From Gemmatimonadota bacterium (lineage in GTDB: Bacteria > Gemmatimonadota > Gemmatimonadetes > Longimicrobiales > Gaopeijiaceae): a stretch of DNA of 46,889 bases. Below are positions 15,963-25,556 of this stretch, one piece after another. Location: contig JBBEBG010000002.1 of NCBI GenBank assembly GCA_040882465.1, forward strand, positions 1-46,889, given 5' to 3'. Below the pieces are notes generated by a model. It saw only the letters and a program-made list of their open reading frames with translations, was not told the origin of the DNA and made no database searches. Position numbers and translations under genes: made by a program. How positions within the stretch are numbered: the first letter of the stretch is position 1; every line of letters begins with the position of its first letter.

Positions 15963-18518
15963 TCACCCGCATTCGCTGTACCCACAGACGTGGCACTTCA
16001 CGCACCCTTCCTCGTACGCGAGCTGGCCGGTACCACACTCGGGGCAGCTCCCGAGGTAGGACTGGTCCATTTGGGCCGCCATTCGCGTCGAGCCGGCCTC
16101 CGGGCGGGTCCCCGAAGCGGTCCCGACCGGCGCGGGACTGAGGATCGAGAGCTCCTCCTGCACTCCTTCGCGCTCGGCGAGGTACCGCTCGATGGCCTGC
16201 GCGACCGCGTCCGGCGCCGAGAGGACCTTGTTGGGCCCGATCCCCACGGCGCGGTCGCAAGAGATCCCCCGGAGCTGATCCCGCACGGCCGTGATCGGAA
16301 TCCCCGAGCGAAGGGCGAGCGACGCGAGACGGCCGATCGCCTCCGTGTCCGCCATCGCCGCGCCCCCGGCCTTTCCGAGTGTGCAGAAGACCTCGAAGGC
16401 ACGGCCGCTCTCGTCCTCGTTGATCGTGACGTAGAGATCGCCGAGGGGGGAGTTCATCTTGACCGTGCGCCCGCGGAGCATTTCCGGACGCTGCCGCTTG
16501 TGCCGTCCCGCGCGTGCCTCCTCGTCCCGCTCCTCTCGCTCCCGCCGGGACCGCTCCAGGTCCACCCGGAGGCGATGCGCCTCTTCGCGCGCATCCGCCA
16601 GCTGGCTCTCGAGGGCCGCCCTCTCCCGATCCGCGACTTCGCTTTTCCCCGTTTTCCCCGTCGAGAGGACCTGCATCGGGCGCGAGCCGTCGCGATAGAC
16701 GGTCACGCCCTTGCATCCGAGGCGGAAGGCGAGCTCGTAAATCTCACGCACGTCCTTCTCGGTCGCCTCGTTCGAGAAATTCGTGGTTTTCGAGATCGCG
16801 CTGTCCGTATGATCCTGAAAGGCGGCCTGCATCCGGACGTGCCACTCCGGCGCGATGTCGTGCGAGGTCACGAAGACGCGCTGCAGCTCTTCCGGGACCT
16901 CTTCGAAGTGGATGTGTCCCTCCGAAGCGATCCGCTCCATCAACTCGTCGGAATACCACCCCCCTTCCTTGGCGAGCCGCACGAAATCTTCATTGACGTC
17001 GGGCATCAAGGCCCCCGCCTGATTCCGCATGAAGGCAACGGCGAAGAGAGGTTCGATTCCGCCCGAGCACCCCGCGAAAATCGAGATCGTCCCCGTGGGC
17101 GCCACCGTCGTCAGGTTGCAGTTCCGGAGGCGGCGCTGCGGGCGAATCCGCGACCCGTCGTCGCGGCGCGCGCAGGTCGGGTCGGGGCCCCAGATGGACC
17201 CTTCCCAGGCCGGGAAGACCCCGCGGCTCTCGGCGAGCCGCTCCGAGGCAAGGCGGGACTGCTCGTTGACGAACTCCATGACTTCCCGCGCCATGTCCAC
17301 CCCGTCTTCCGAATCGTAGGGGACGCCTACGCGGACCAGGAGATCCGCCCACCCCATCACCCCGAGCCCCACCCGCCGGATCTCCTGCGCGAGCCGGGTG
17401 ATCTGCTCGAGCGGATACCGATTCGCGTCAATCACGTTGTCCAGGAAGTGGACGGAGAGATGCACCACCCGCGCGAGCGCGCTCCAGTCCACCTTCCCCG
17501 CGGGATCGTCGAAGCGTTCCGCGTCGGCACGAACGAACTTGCCGACATTGATGCTCCCCAGGTTGCAGACATCGTAGGGAAGGAGCGGCTGCTCTCCGCA
17601 CGGGTTCGTCGCTTCGTACGATCCGAGGTGCGGCACCGGGTTGAATTCGTTCGCGCGGTCGATGAAGAAGACGCCGGGTTCTCCCGTCTTCCAGGCCCCG
17701 TGGACGATCAGGCCGAAGATCTCACGGGCGTTTTCGCTCCCGAAGACCTTTCCGGAACGCGGGCTCACTAGGTCGTATTCGCTGTCGTTGCGAACCGCCT
17801 CCATGAACTCGTCCGTGATCGCGACGGAGATGTTGAAGTTCGTGATCTGAGACGTGTCGTCCTTGCAGGTGATGAAGGCACGAATGTCGGGGTGGTCGAC
17901 CCTCAGGATCCCCATATTCGCCCCGCGGCGCGTTCCTCCCTGCTTCACGACTTCCGTCGAGGCGTCATAGAGGCGCATGAAGGAGACCGGCCCCGACGCG
18001 ACCCCCATCGTGGAGCGGACGGTGTCCCCCGCCGGACGGATCCTCGAAAATGAGAAGCCGGTGCCACCGCCGGACTGATGAACCAGCGCCATTGCCTTCA
18101 GTGTGTCGTAAATCCCGCTCTCTCCGTTCGAGAGCGCGTCGTCGACCGGGAGCACGAAACAGGCGGAAAGTTGTCCGAGTGGGCGCCCCGCGTTCATCAG
18201 GGTAGGGGAGTTGGGCTCGAACTTCCCCGTGGTCATGAGGTCGTAAAACTGCCGAGCGAGCTCCTCCACCGCGGCCGGCGAAGCGCCGAAGTCGCGGTCC
18301 TCTTCGGCGACGACCCGCGCCACGCGCCAGAACATCGTTTCGGGCGCTTCGGTCGGGTTCCCTTCCTCGTCCTTCGTCAGGTATCGGCGCGCCAGCACGA
18401 GCCGGGCGTTTTCCGTGAATTCGGCGACCGGCAGGTCGTCGGGAATGCGCCCGGCGGCGAGGAGACCGTCGGATGCGGTGCGGGACTCCGGGGTGAACGG
18501 CATGGTACGGGACTCCAT
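15963..18518 (-). CDS. nrdJ: Adenosylcobalamin-dependent (class II) ribonucleotide reductase
   Basis: The 851-residue enzyme reduces ribonucleotides to deoxyribonucleotides using a B12-derived thiyl radical, with or without oxygen. An N-terminal helical domain leads into the ten-stranded barrel: the redox Cys in [10 protein letters not shown] (C120), the thiyl-radical motif NPCGEQ (C307) and the [14 protein letters not shown] block. A charged coiled-coil linker (about 625-680) precedes a TSCPD-type domain ([13 protein letters not shown]...). The C-terminus has a Cys-rich tail ([17 protein letters not shown]) that likely shuttles reducing equivalents. An alternative start, MPFTPES at 18503, has GGAG nine bases upstream and may be the true one. 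The promoter at 18707-18735 carries two NrdR-like boxes. Confidence 0.95.
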   Translation of the reverse strand: MESRTMPFTPESRTASDGLLAAGRIPDDLPVAEFTENARLVLARRYLTKDEEGNPTEAPETMFWRVARVVAEEDRDFGASPAAVEELARQFYDLMTTGKFEPNSPTLMNAGRPLGQLSACFVLPVDDALSNGESGIYDTLKAMALVHQSGGGTGFSFSRIRPAGDTVRSTMGVASGPVSFMRLYDASTEVVKQGGTRRGANMGILRVDHPDIRAFITCKDDTSQITNFNISVAITDEFMEAVRNDSEYDLVSPRSGKVFGSENAREIFGLIVHGAWKTGEPGVFFIDRANEFNPVPHLGSYEATNPCGEQPLLPYDVCNLGSINVGKFVRADAERFDDPAGKVDWSALARVVHLSVHFLDNVIDANRYPLEQITRLAQEIRRVGLGVMGWADLLVRVGVPYDSEDGVDMAREVMEFVNEQSRLASERLAESRGVFPAWEGSIWGPDPTCARRDDGSRIRPQRRLRNCNLTTVAPTGTISIFAGCSGGIEPLFAVAFMRNQAGALMPDVNEDFVRLAKEGGWYSDELMERIASEGHIHFEEVPEELQRVFVTSHDIAPEWHVRMQAAFQDHTDSAISKTTNFSNEATEKDVREIYELAFRLGCKGVTVYRDGSRPMQVLSTGKTGKSEVADRERAALESQLADAREEAHRLRVDLERSRREREERDEEARAGRHKRQRPEMLRGRTVKMNSPLGDLYVTINEDESGRAFEVFCTLGKAGGAAMADTEAIGRLASLALRSGIPITAVRDQLRGISCDRAVGIGPNKVLSAPDAVAQAIERYLAEREGVQEELSILSPAPVGTASGTRPEAGSTRMAAQMDQSYLGSCPECGTGQLAYEEGCVKCHVCGYSECG

Positions 18519-18682
18519 TCGGTGAAAGACTTTCCGGCGGGCCTCGCTTCCACCGCCGACACCTCGTCCACGCCGTGGAGGATGGTGTGGGAATTACGTG
18601 GAAAAGAACCCCTGGGTCCGTGGAAAAGCTCCCGGACCCGCGACCCACGACGAACATTTGTGTGGAGAGCCTACGGCTGCCG

Positions 18683-18698
18683 ACACGAAATGTCGTTG
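18683..18698 (-). promoter_or_regulatory. Candidate NrdR box 2
   Basis: The 16-mer ACACGAAATGTCGTTG (plus-strand reading) matches about 10 of 16 positions of the general NrdR consensus aCaCwAtATaTwGtGt and contains the inverted repeat CGACA/TGTCG shifted by two bases. It lies exactly 31 bases from box 1, about three helical turns, the spacing usual for paired NrdR boxes, and falls just downstream of the predicted transcription start. Confidence 0.55.
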
Positions 18699-18706
18699 CA
18701 GGGTCC

Positions 18707-18735
18707 ACAATACCCCACGACATATAGTGGGTCAA
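18707..18735 (-). promoter_or_regulatory. Sigma-70-type promoter of nrdJ
   Basis: On the minus strand TTGACC (18730-18735) and TATTGT (18707-18712) are separated by exactly 17 bases. Matches are 5 of 6 to the -35 and 4 of 6 to the -10 consensus. Transcription would start near 18700, leaving a leader of about 180 bases before nrdJ. The spacer holds candidate NrdR box 1. Confidence 0.7.
18714..18729 (-). promoter_or_regulatory. Candidate NrdR box 1
   Basis: The 16-mer CCACGACATATAGTGG is a near palindrome matching 12 of 16 positions of the NrdR consensus aCaCwAtATaTwGtGt. It fills the spacer between the -35 and -10 hexamers, so a bound repressor would block RNA polymerase. NrdR senses dATP/ATP and represses ribonucleotide reductase genes in many bacteria. 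The nrdR gene itself is not in this window. Confidence 0.65.
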
Positions 18736-18755
18736 GAGAAGATTTTCCGAGTCGC

Positions 18756-21700
18756 CTAAAACGACCATCCTGCGCGAAAATACGCCGTCGGCTGGGGCGA
18801 AGATTCAAGCGGGAGAGCGGTTCCCAGGCGGATTCGGTCGAGCCCTTCCCAGAAAAACGCCGCCGAAAAGACGACCTCGGCGCCCACGGAAGCGACGGTT
18901 TCCCAACTCGTTCCCCCCCCGTCGCCGGCGGTCCGGGCCCCACCCGCGTCGAAGAAGACCCCGGCGGCGACGCGGTCGAGGTAGGCTGGCCAGGATCCCA
19001 GCCCCCGATTCACGATTCCGAGGGGAAAACGCCACTCGGCGGAGGCCGACCAGGCCTGGTCCCCCCGAAGCCCGCCGGAGTCGTGCCCCCGAACCGAGAA
19101 GAAACGGGAAATTCCCCCCACAGAAAACTGTCCGGTTCCGGTCCCCGGGCCCTCCGCGCCCCCCCCCGCGAGGCGAAGCGCCAGGACCTGGTTCGCGTAC
19201 CCGGGCCCCGCCAGGGGACGAAAGAGCTGCCCCGAGACGACCGCCTCGCGAAATCCTCCGTCGGCGCCGGCGTCCCCCGACAGGCTGTCGGGAACGGAGT
19301 GGTCCCACCGCTCCCGGAGCGAGAGGGTGGCCCTCGCACCGGACTCCGTCGAAACCGAGAAGGGGTGGGAGCGTGCCGTCGAGAAGGAGAGGGCCACGCG
19401 CGCCTCGATCAGATCGGACTCGGGGCGGACAAAGCCGTAGCGCCCGCTCTCGGCGCCGTCGAGCTCGAAAAGACGGCGTTCGGTCGAGACGAGACGGGCA
19501 CCGAGCGTGAGCGAGACGGAGCGCCGAACGCCCTGGCGGCGAAGCTCGGCCGCGACCCCGTAATGCCGCTCGCGCAAAATGGGGAGGAGCGAATCCACCG
19601 GCTCGCCTTCCTCGTGCGGAACGCGGACCAATGCCTGTGCATCCCACTCCTGGCCGGTCTCGAACGACAGCACGGGGTTTCCGAGTCCGGCCCACCGATA
19701 GCGGGCGTTCCACTCCACCCGGGTCTCTTCTCGCGAGAAGAGTGCCGCGATCCAGGCGGAATAACCGTGCCGCTCGAGGAGGTCGGTTCCCGAGGTCTCG
19801 ATCCCCCATCCCTCCCGGAGGACGCGCCGATCGGCCACGCGTTCCTCCTCCCGATAGATCGGAAGCCAGTAACGGGGAAGGAGGGTGGGGAAAGAGGAAT
19901 AGCGGACCGGCGCGGCCGTGGCCGGCGGCCCCGACGCGGCGCCGGGCGACGGCTCCCCGGGCCCCAGGGCGAATCGGTCGAGCTCAGGGAGGGGGGTGAA
20001 CCATCCCTCCGGATCGAAGGGGACTCGCGCCAGCTCCCACCCCTCCTCCCAGAGTACGGAGAGGTAGATCCAGTCCCCCGCCGGATCCACTGCCGGAAAG
20101 GTGCCCGCTGTGAGAAGGTCGGTGATCTGGCGGGGCTCTCCGGGCGCCCCGCTCCCTTCCCCGAAAATGACCCCGTAGAGATTGGCGACCCCGGACCGGT
20201 CCGAGCCCCAGAGGAGCGCGCTCCCATCGGGCGCCCACGCCGGTGCCGTGTTCAGGCTCCGATCCTCCACGACCAAATGGAGGAGCGCCCCCTCGGTGTC
20301 GAGGACGAGGACCGCGCTCATCCCTCCCGGCCGCCTGCGGATCACCGCGAGCCGGTCTCCCGTGGGGGACCAGGCGGGAAAGCTCCAGTAGACGCCCGGT
20401 TCCGATTCGCGAAGGCTTCGAAGGAAAGCGCCCTCGTTGGATAGGAGCGCGAGCCGCGTCGTTCCTTCGCCCCCGAGGACCGCCGCGATCGGTCCCTCTC
20501 CGGGATGGGGATCCGCGTGAATGACACGCATGCCGCTCGTCACCCGCGTCACCTCCCCGGAAAGCGTCACCTCGTAGAGGTCGCGCTGGATCCGGTACCG
20601 GTCCATGAATTCGGCGTCGGGGAGGAGAAGAGTCCCCTGGCGGGTCCATCGCGGCGGGGCAGGCGCTCCGTTCCAGCGCGTCAGTGTCCGCTCTCCCTCG
20701 GCGGTCCGGAGGACGAGGCGGGGGTCGCTCCGTCCGTCGTCGCGGAGATAGGCGACTCCTCGCCCGCCCGGGTGTGGTGCCGCGTGAAAGGCTTCGCGCG
20801 CCCCCTCCGTCAGAATCTCCACGGAAGGGAGAGTGTGTCGGGTCGTCCTCGACTCGAGTGCGAACGCCTCCTCGACCACCTCCGCCATCCAGTCGGTCCA
20901 GAGCCCCGTGAAGGAGGCCCCGAAGGCCACTCGCGCGGCGGCGTCGAGCCGGTAGGGGATCCACTGGTCCGCGGCCTCCCGGAGGAAAAGCGCCACGGCC
21001 CCGGCGCCGTGTCGCTCGGCGAGGAAGTCGAAGAAGAGGGAGCCGTAGACGTAGGGTCTCTCTCCTCCCGGCCAGATCGGGGATGCGCTGAGCCCGGTCG
21101 AAAGGGGTTCCGGGCCGGCGCCGATGACCCGCGCTCGCACGACGGCATCGAAGAGAGTGCCGTGCGCTCTCCCCGCGAGCGTATACCGCGACTCGAGCTC
21201 GACGGCGACTCCTTCGATGGCGAGCTGGGGAAGAGTGTACCCGGCGAAATACGGCCATCGGAGCGACGGCCGGCCGAAGAGGCTGCGGAGCGCGCGGCCG
21301 AGCCTCCCGGTGTAATCGAGCTGGAAGACGTGCGCCACCTCGTGCGTGATCACCAGCTCCAGCCACTCGTCGAAGTGGGAGAGCGCGAGCCCATCGAGGG
21401 GCGGATGCACCCAGATCGTGATTCGGCTCGAGGGGGTGACGCGCGCGAATCCGTTCGAGAAGTCGGTGTGATCCGTCAGGAGGAGGTCAATCGGTCCGGC
21501 CGGCGCGGGGAAGAAGCTCCCGATCAGGAGGGCGTGGGCGCGCTCCGCGGTCGCGGCGGCGCGGGGGACGAGGGCGCCGAGTCCCTCGGGATAGGTGATT
21601 CGGAAGTGCTCGGTCCGAAGAGTGAAGTAGTCGAGATCCGGGGGAGGAGCCTGCGCCGCGGCGGGGAAGGCCGCCATGAGCGTCCACGCGAACCGGAAAA

Positions 21701-21770
21701 AGAGGGAGAAGGAGCGCGCCGCCGGACGGACGGCCCTTCCCTTCCACCCGGATCGCTGGCATTCTTTCAA
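18756..21770 (-). CDS. Secreted metallopeptidase-like / beta-propeller / outer-membrane barrel protein
   Basis: A 1,004-residue multidomain envelope protein. A signal peptide (basic n-region, hydrophobic FSLFFRFAWTLMAAF, AAAQA cleavage site near 41) is followed by a peptidase-MA-like domain with the zinc motif HEVAH (143-147) and E186 in AIEGVAVE, as in gluzincin peptidases. The middle (about 290-560) has TolB/WD40-like propeller strands such as PAWSPTGDRLAVI and PAWAPDGSALLWGSDRSG. The last 400 residues alternate strands and end in aromatic YFRAGWSF, typical of outer-membrane barrels. The start is uncertain: TTG at 21770 follows GGGGGAG; ATG at 21797 and at 21677 are alternatives, the last lacking a signal peptide. 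Proteolysis of a surface substrate is plausible but unproven. Confidence 0.82.
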   Translation of the reverse strand: MKECQRSGWKGRAVRPAARSFSLFFRFAWTLMAAFPAAAQAPPPDLDYFTLRTEHFRITYPEGLGALVPRAAATAERAHALLIGSFFPAPAGPIDLLLTDHTDFSNGFARVTPSSRITIWVHPPLDGLALSHFDEWLELVITHEVAHVFQLDYTGRLGRALRSLFGRPSLRWPYFAGYTLPQLAIEGVAVELESRYTLAGRAHGTLFDAVVRARVIGAGPEPLSTGLSASPIWPGGERPYVYGSLFFDFLAERHGAGAVALFLREAADQWIPYRLDAAARVAFGASFTGLWTDWMAEVVEEAFALESRTTRHTLPSVEILTEGAREAFHAAPHPGGRGVAYLRDDGRSDPRLVLRTAEGERTLTRWNGAPAPPRWTRQGTLLLPDAEFMDRYRIQRDLYEVTLSGEVTRVTSGMRVIHADPHPGEGPIAAVLGGEGTTRLALLSNEGAFLRSLRESEPGVYWSFPAWSPTGDRLAVIRRRPGGMSAVLVLDTEGALLHLVVEDRSLNTAPAWAPDGSALLWGSDRSGVANLYGVIFGEGSGAPGEPRQITDLLTAGTFPAVDPAGDWIYLSVLWEEGWELARVPFDPEGWFTPLPELDRFALGPGEPSPGAASGPPATAAPVRYSSFPTLLPRYWLPIYREEERVADRRVLREGWGIETSGTDLLERHGYSAWIAALFSREETRVEWNARYRWAGLGNPVLSFETGQEWDAQALVRVPHEEGEPVDSLLPILRERHYGVAAELRRQGVRRSVSLTLGARLVSTERRLFELDGAESGRYGFVRPESDLIEARVALSFSTARSHPFSVSTESGARATLSLRERWDHSVPDSLSGDAGADGGFREAVVSGQLFRPLAGPGYANQVLALRLAGGGAEGPGTGTGQFSVGGISRFFSVRGHDSGGLRGDQAWSASAEWRFPLGIVNRGLGSWPAYLDRVAAGVFFDAGGARTAGDGGGTSWETVASVGAEVVFSAAFFWEGLDRIRLGTALPLESSPQPTAYFRAGWSF

Positions 21771-21803
21771 GCGTTTTCTCCCCCGCGTGAGGAGCATCGG
21801 CAC

Positions 21804-22439
21804 ATGCCGCGTGACGACGGTTCCTTTTGGTACGCTTTGGGACGGACGGTCCAGGCCGCCACGTCCCTCCTCTCCGCACCCGCCGAGAAAAAGCGCCCCT
21901 CCAAGCGACGTCGCGAACCAGACCCGGCGTCCGTTCCCGATGCGACTCCGCTTTCGTCGGTCGTCTCCGGAGCCGTGTCGGCCCTCGGCGCATCGGCGGC
22001 GATGCGCTGGTCCACCGGTCGGCGCCCGGCCATGAGCCGCATCCTCCGGGGCGCGGCGGCAGGCGCGGGCGCGGCGGGCATCCTTTATGCCGCGCGTGTG
22101 TTCCTCGAGAGGGATCGGATGGAACCACCGGATTCGGCCCGCGAGGCCGCCGACGAGCTCCTTGCGGGCGCGGGAAGAGGCGTCCTGTACGCGACCCTCC
22201 TCGATCCCTATCTCCCCGGCCCACCCTTGGTGCGGGGCGCGGTCGCCGGAACGGTGGACTACCTCGCCGTTCCGTTCGGCGGGCTCTTTTCGAAGCTCCA
22301 GGCCCTCTCCCCGGTCCGCAGCATTCCCATCCTCTCGATCCTCCTCGAGACCGGCGACGCGGAAGAGGACAGTTACGTCACCTTCCTCCTCCATGGGATG
22401 ATCCTCGGCGTCCTTTACGGGGACACCGGCGACGCCTGA
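21804..22439 (+). CDS. Hypothetical membrane protein
   Basis: The 211-residue product has a basic, disordered stretch (KKRPSKRRREPDP), then alanine/glycine-rich hydrophobic segments (ILRGAAAGAGAAGILYAARVFL and a C-terminal FLLHGMILGVLYG) suggesting two or more membrane helices. The conserved-looking core LPGPPLVRGAVAGTVDYLAVPFGGLF has no function I recognise. GAGGAG stands about 10 bases upstream of the ATG. The start is 33 bases from the divergent propeller/barrel gene, and the 3' end overlaps the convergent glycosyltransferase gene by 25 bases. Confidence 0.72.
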   Translation: MPRDDGSFWYALGRTVQAATSLLSAPAEKKRPSKRRREPDPASVPDATPLSSVVSGAVSALGASAAMRWSTGRRPAMSRILRGAAAGAGAAGILYAARVFLERDRMEPPDSAREAADELLAGAGRGVLYATLLDPYLPGPPLVRGAVAGTVDYLAVPFGGLFSKLQALSPVRSIPILSILLETGDAEEDSYVTFLLHGMILGVLYGDTGDA

Positions 22440-24163
22440 CCCGGCGACTCCGCACCGACGAGGAGCGGGATTCGCACTCCCTCGATGACCGGCTCCCTTC
22501 CTTGCGCCCGCCGGTAGGAGGCGGGACACGGGTAGATCTCCGGGATGTCCCTTCCTGGGATCCTCTCGGAGGGCGCAAGGATTCCGAAGAGCTCGGTCCC
22601 CGGGACGCTCTCCCCTCCGCCCCATCCAATCAGGTGACAAAAAGCCCCCGGCCGCGCTCGGATGACCGCGGATAAGTAAAGGGCGGAGATCCCGTCCAGG
22701 TGGTCGAAGAGGACGTAGGCCGCTCCGAGGCGATCGGCCTCGTCGAGGAAGGGTCCGGGCTCTCCGGTGAAAGGGAAGATCCGCCCCGGCTTTCCACCGA
22801 GAAGGTGGAACATCGAGGGTTTCCGGTTCAACACGACGGCGAAGCCGGGGAGGTTCGCCCCGGACCAGGCCGCGGCGCTCCTGAACTCGCGGAAGCTCGG
22901 TGCGTGGCACTCAAAGACGTCTCCCAGGGAGGCCATTCGCCGGCAGTCCCCCGCGGCGTCCGCGATTCGAAGCCATCCCGGAACGGCGGGAAGGGCGAGG
23001 AGGAGGATCCCGGCGGCGAGGACCGCGGTCCCGAGCGTCTTTCCCAACGGGAGCGCGGCGTAGCGGACGGCCTCCCCGGCATAGAGAAGGAGGATCGGGA
23101 TCAGGGGGAGGAGAAACCGGTCGCCGGACCAGACTTCGGGCCAGACGAGGATGAGCCCGAAGTAAAGGGGCACAAAAAGCTCCGCCACGCCAGCCCCCAA
23201 CCGCACGCGCAGGGTCCATCCCCAGAGCGCGAGAGCGGCGATGACGAGTCCCGCGATCGCGACCGTGGGGATGCTCCCGCTCCCCCACCATTGGGCACCC
23301 AGGATCTCGCCGGCGTACAACTTGAGGTTTTCCCACGCCCGGACCGGGAGGTCGAGGATCCCGATCGTCCCGAGGCCCGGTTCGTAGGGATTCACCATCC
23401 AGAACTCCGACTGGTATGCCCCTTCCCCGCCCCCTTGCGCCCGCAGCACCCACCAGGCGGCCGGAAGTGCGAAGGCTGCGCCGAAGATCGCTCCGGTACG
23501 CCACCTTCGGGTCGCCAGGAGCACGCCTCCCAGGGCCAACACCAGGGGGAGCCCCGCGGATCGGGTAAAAAACGCGAGCAGCGCGGCGGCCGCCGCGAGC
23601 GCGGTCCAACCCCAATGTCCCGGCACCCTTTCGGGGTCGGGAACGGGAGCCGCGCGCGCGGCCGCCCCGATCGGCCGGATTCGGGTCATCCCCACTTCCG
23701 CCCCCCAGAGCCCGAGGAAGGTCAGGAGGAGAAAGGGAGGCTCCGAAAGGATCCATCGCCCGGCGTCTATCCACCCTCCCGCGAGGAGGGTGAGGAGCGC
23801 GACGGCCGCTCCCGCGAGGGGACCCCGCCGCTGCGCGGCCCATCCGAACGCGAAGAGGACGGCGCTCCCCACCGCGAGTGCCGAAAGGAGCTTGAAGGTC
23901 GTCCAGGTGGAGGCGCCCGCCAGGACGAGACCCGCGAGGAGTGCGGGGAAAAGCGGGGGATACTTCGTGTGCGGGGCCGCGCCGGGATCCCAATGCTCGA
24001 CGTAACCGGTCCCTGCCGCGAGGGAGTGGCCGAGGGAGAGGTAGGTGGCGTTGTCTCCCCCCGTGTGTGGCGCCGGGGTGAAGACGGATCCGAGGACGAG
24101 AGCCGCGGCGAGGGCGATCCCCCCGGCCAGGAGCGCGGTTGCGCGGCGATCGGGCCGGGTCAC
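22415..24163 (-). CDS. ArnT/PMT-like membrane glycosyltransferase
   Basis: The 582-residue polytopic protein resembles GT-C glycosyltransferases (GT39/GT83 type) that use polyprenyl-phosphate sugars at the periplasmic face. A first helix is followed by a periplasmic loop with GGDNATYLSLGHSLAAG, holding the acidic residue expected in such enzymes, and about ten further helices. A C-terminal soluble domain (about 430-582) includes conserved-looking DRLGAAYVLFDHLDG. The GTG start at 24161-24163 is fixed by a GTGA overlap with anmK. The acceptor is unknown: lipid A, surface glycan or protein. Confidence 0.8.
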   Translation of the reverse strand: MTRPDRRATALLAGGIALAAALVLGSVFTPAPHTGGDNATYLSLGHSLAAGTGYVEHWDPGAAPHTKYPPLFPALLAGLVLAGASTWTTFKLLSALAVGSAVLFAFGWAAQRRGPLAGAAVALLTLLAGGWIDAGRWILSEPPFLLLTFLGLWGAEVGMTRIRPIGAAARAAPVPDPERVPGHWGWTALAAAAALLAFFTRSAGLPLVLALGGVLLATRRWRTGAIFGAAFALPAAWWVLRAQGGGEGAYQSEFWMVNPYEPGLGTIGILDLPVRAWENLKLYAGEILGAQWWGSGSIPTVAIAGLVIAALALWGWTLRVRLGAGVAELFVPLYFGLILVWPEVWSGDRFLLPLIPILLLYAGEAVRYAALPLGKTLGTAVLAAGILLLALPAVPGWLRIADAAGDCRRMASLGDVFECHAPSFREFRSAAAWSGANLPGFAVVLNRKPSMFHLLGGKPGRIFPFTGEPGPFLDEADRLGAAYVLFDHLDGISALYLSAVIRARPGAFCHLIGWGGGESVPGTELFGILAPSERIPGRDIPEIYPCPASYRRAQGREPVIEGVRIPLLVGAESPGQASPVSP

Positions 24164-25350
24164 CGTCCCGGTCCACCAGGGGTCAGCGACCCCAGCACCC
24201 GCGGGCCGCTCGCGCCGGTCGCCGCGGGGAGGTTTGCCGGGATCCCCTTTTTGTGCGCCCACGCCAGGATGGCGAAGGCGGCCGCCTCGCGGGCGTCCGG
24301 GTCCATGCCGAGCGCCTCCGCCCCGCAACGGACGGGAAGGGGAGCGACCGCCTCGGCGATCGCCGCCACCAGAGCGGGATTCCGGGCCCCCCCACCCGTG
24401 AGCACCACCTCGTCCACGCCGGTGGAAGGAAGGAAGTCGCGGTACGCGCGCGCGATGGACCCGGCGGTGAGGGCGACGAGGGTCGCGAGGAGGCCGTCCC
24501 AATCTTCCTTCGATTCGGGCCGAACACCCTTCACGATCTCGTCCAGGCGCGTCTCTCCGAATCGCTCGCGCCCGGTCGAGCGCGGTGGCCGGAGGGCGAA
24601 GAAGGGATCGGAGAGGAGGTTCGCGAGGAGTTCGGCGTTCACGCGCCCCCGCGCCGCCCGCCGCCCGTCGGCATCCCAGGCCTCCGTCCCGCCCGAGGCC
24701 CGGCGTGCCGCACCGTCGAGGAGGGCGACGCCGGGCCCCGTATCGAAGCCGCGCACCCCGTCCGTGGTGCCGTCGGCGGGAAGAAAAGTGACGTTTCCCA
24801 TCCCGCCGAGGTTCTGGAGCGCGCGCCCCACGCCCTTGCGCCGAAGGAGCGCCCAGTCCGCCCAGGGAACCAGCGGAGCCCCGTGCCCTCCCGCGGCCAT
24901 GTCGCGCCCGCGAAAGTCACTGACGATGGGGCACCCGGTCTCCTCCGCGAGGGTCGCGGGATCCCCGATCTGGAGCGTCGCGCCTCGCTTGCCCCCTGCG
25001 GGTGGCTCGTGCCAAACGGTCTGCCCGTGAGACCCCACGGCCTCGACCTCGTCCGGCGCGACCCCGATTCGGGAGAGGAGCTCCAAAAAGACTCCGGCGA
25101 AGCGTCGCCCGAGATCCGTGGCCAGAAGGGTGAGCTCCCGGACGCCTCCGGAGGCGATCGTTTCCGCGATCCGGTTCCGTTCCGCCGGCGTGTAAGATTC
25201 CGTGAGGAAACCGAGGATCTCCCACTCGAGCGACTCCGCGTCCCGTCCACGGACCTCGAGGAGGAGGGCATCCACGCCGTCCAGGGAGGTGCCGGAGAGG
25301 ATGCCTCCCACAAGCATTCGATCCCGCTTCACCCGTTCCGCGCGCTCCAT
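24160..25350 (-). CDS. anmK: Anhydro-N-acetylmuramic acid kinase
   Basis: The 396-residue kinase phosphorylates and opens 1,6-anhydro-MurNAc released during peptidoglycan turnover, producing MurNAc-6-phosphate. Family features are GGILSGTSLDGVDALLLE near the N-terminus, GSHGQTVWHEP, LQIGDPATLAEETGCPIVSDFRGRDMAAGGHGAPLVP, and the second nucleotide-binding part VVLTGGGARNPALV. An alternative ATG lies 11 codons downstream (25317). The MurQ etherase that usually completes this pathway is not in the window. A 206-base divergent gap separates it from the M20 gene. Confidence 0.94.
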   Translation of the reverse strand: MERAERVKRDRMLVGGILSGTSLDGVDALLLEVRGRDAESLEWEILGFLTESYTPAERNRIAETIASGGVRELTLLATDLGRRFAGVFLELLSRIGVAPDEVEAVGSHGQTVWHEPPAGGKRGATLQIGDPATLAEETGCPIVSDFRGRDMAAGGHGAPLVPWADWALLRRKGVGRALQNLGGMGNVTFLPADGTTDGVRGFDTGPGVALLDGAARRASGGTEAWDADGRRAARGRVNAELLANLLSDPFFALRPPRSTGRERFGETRLDEIVKGVRPESKEDWDGLLATLVALTAGSIARAYRDFLPSTGVDEVVLTGGGARNPALVAAIAEAVAPLPVRCGAEALGMDPDAREAAAFAILAWAHKKGIPANLPAATGASGPRVLGSLTPGGPGR

Positions 25351-25556
25351 TTCAGCAGTTCGCTGGAGAAGTGGGAGGGGTGGTCGCGGGCCCGCCACCG
25401 GTGGTATGTTCGGTTTGGAGGCACCCGCCCCGATTCCCGTTCCGCGGGCGGAAGCTAACGGCGCCCGGGTGGGCTCGCCAACGTGCCGGCGATCGCGGTT
25501 TTCCCGTCCCTCGGACCCTCGACCGGCGACCTGCCAGGACACCGCACTCGCTCCCC

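Noticed and set aside
18519-18706. Cobalamin riboswitch in the nrdJ leader
   Set aside because: The enzyme uses B12, so I looked for one, but no B12-box-like conserved core or matching stems are visible in the 180-base leader.
18078-20444. 788-codon plus-strand frame opposite nrdJ and the propeller/barrel gene
   Set aside because: It spans two real minus-strand genes and their promoter region, and its product has no recognisable domain.
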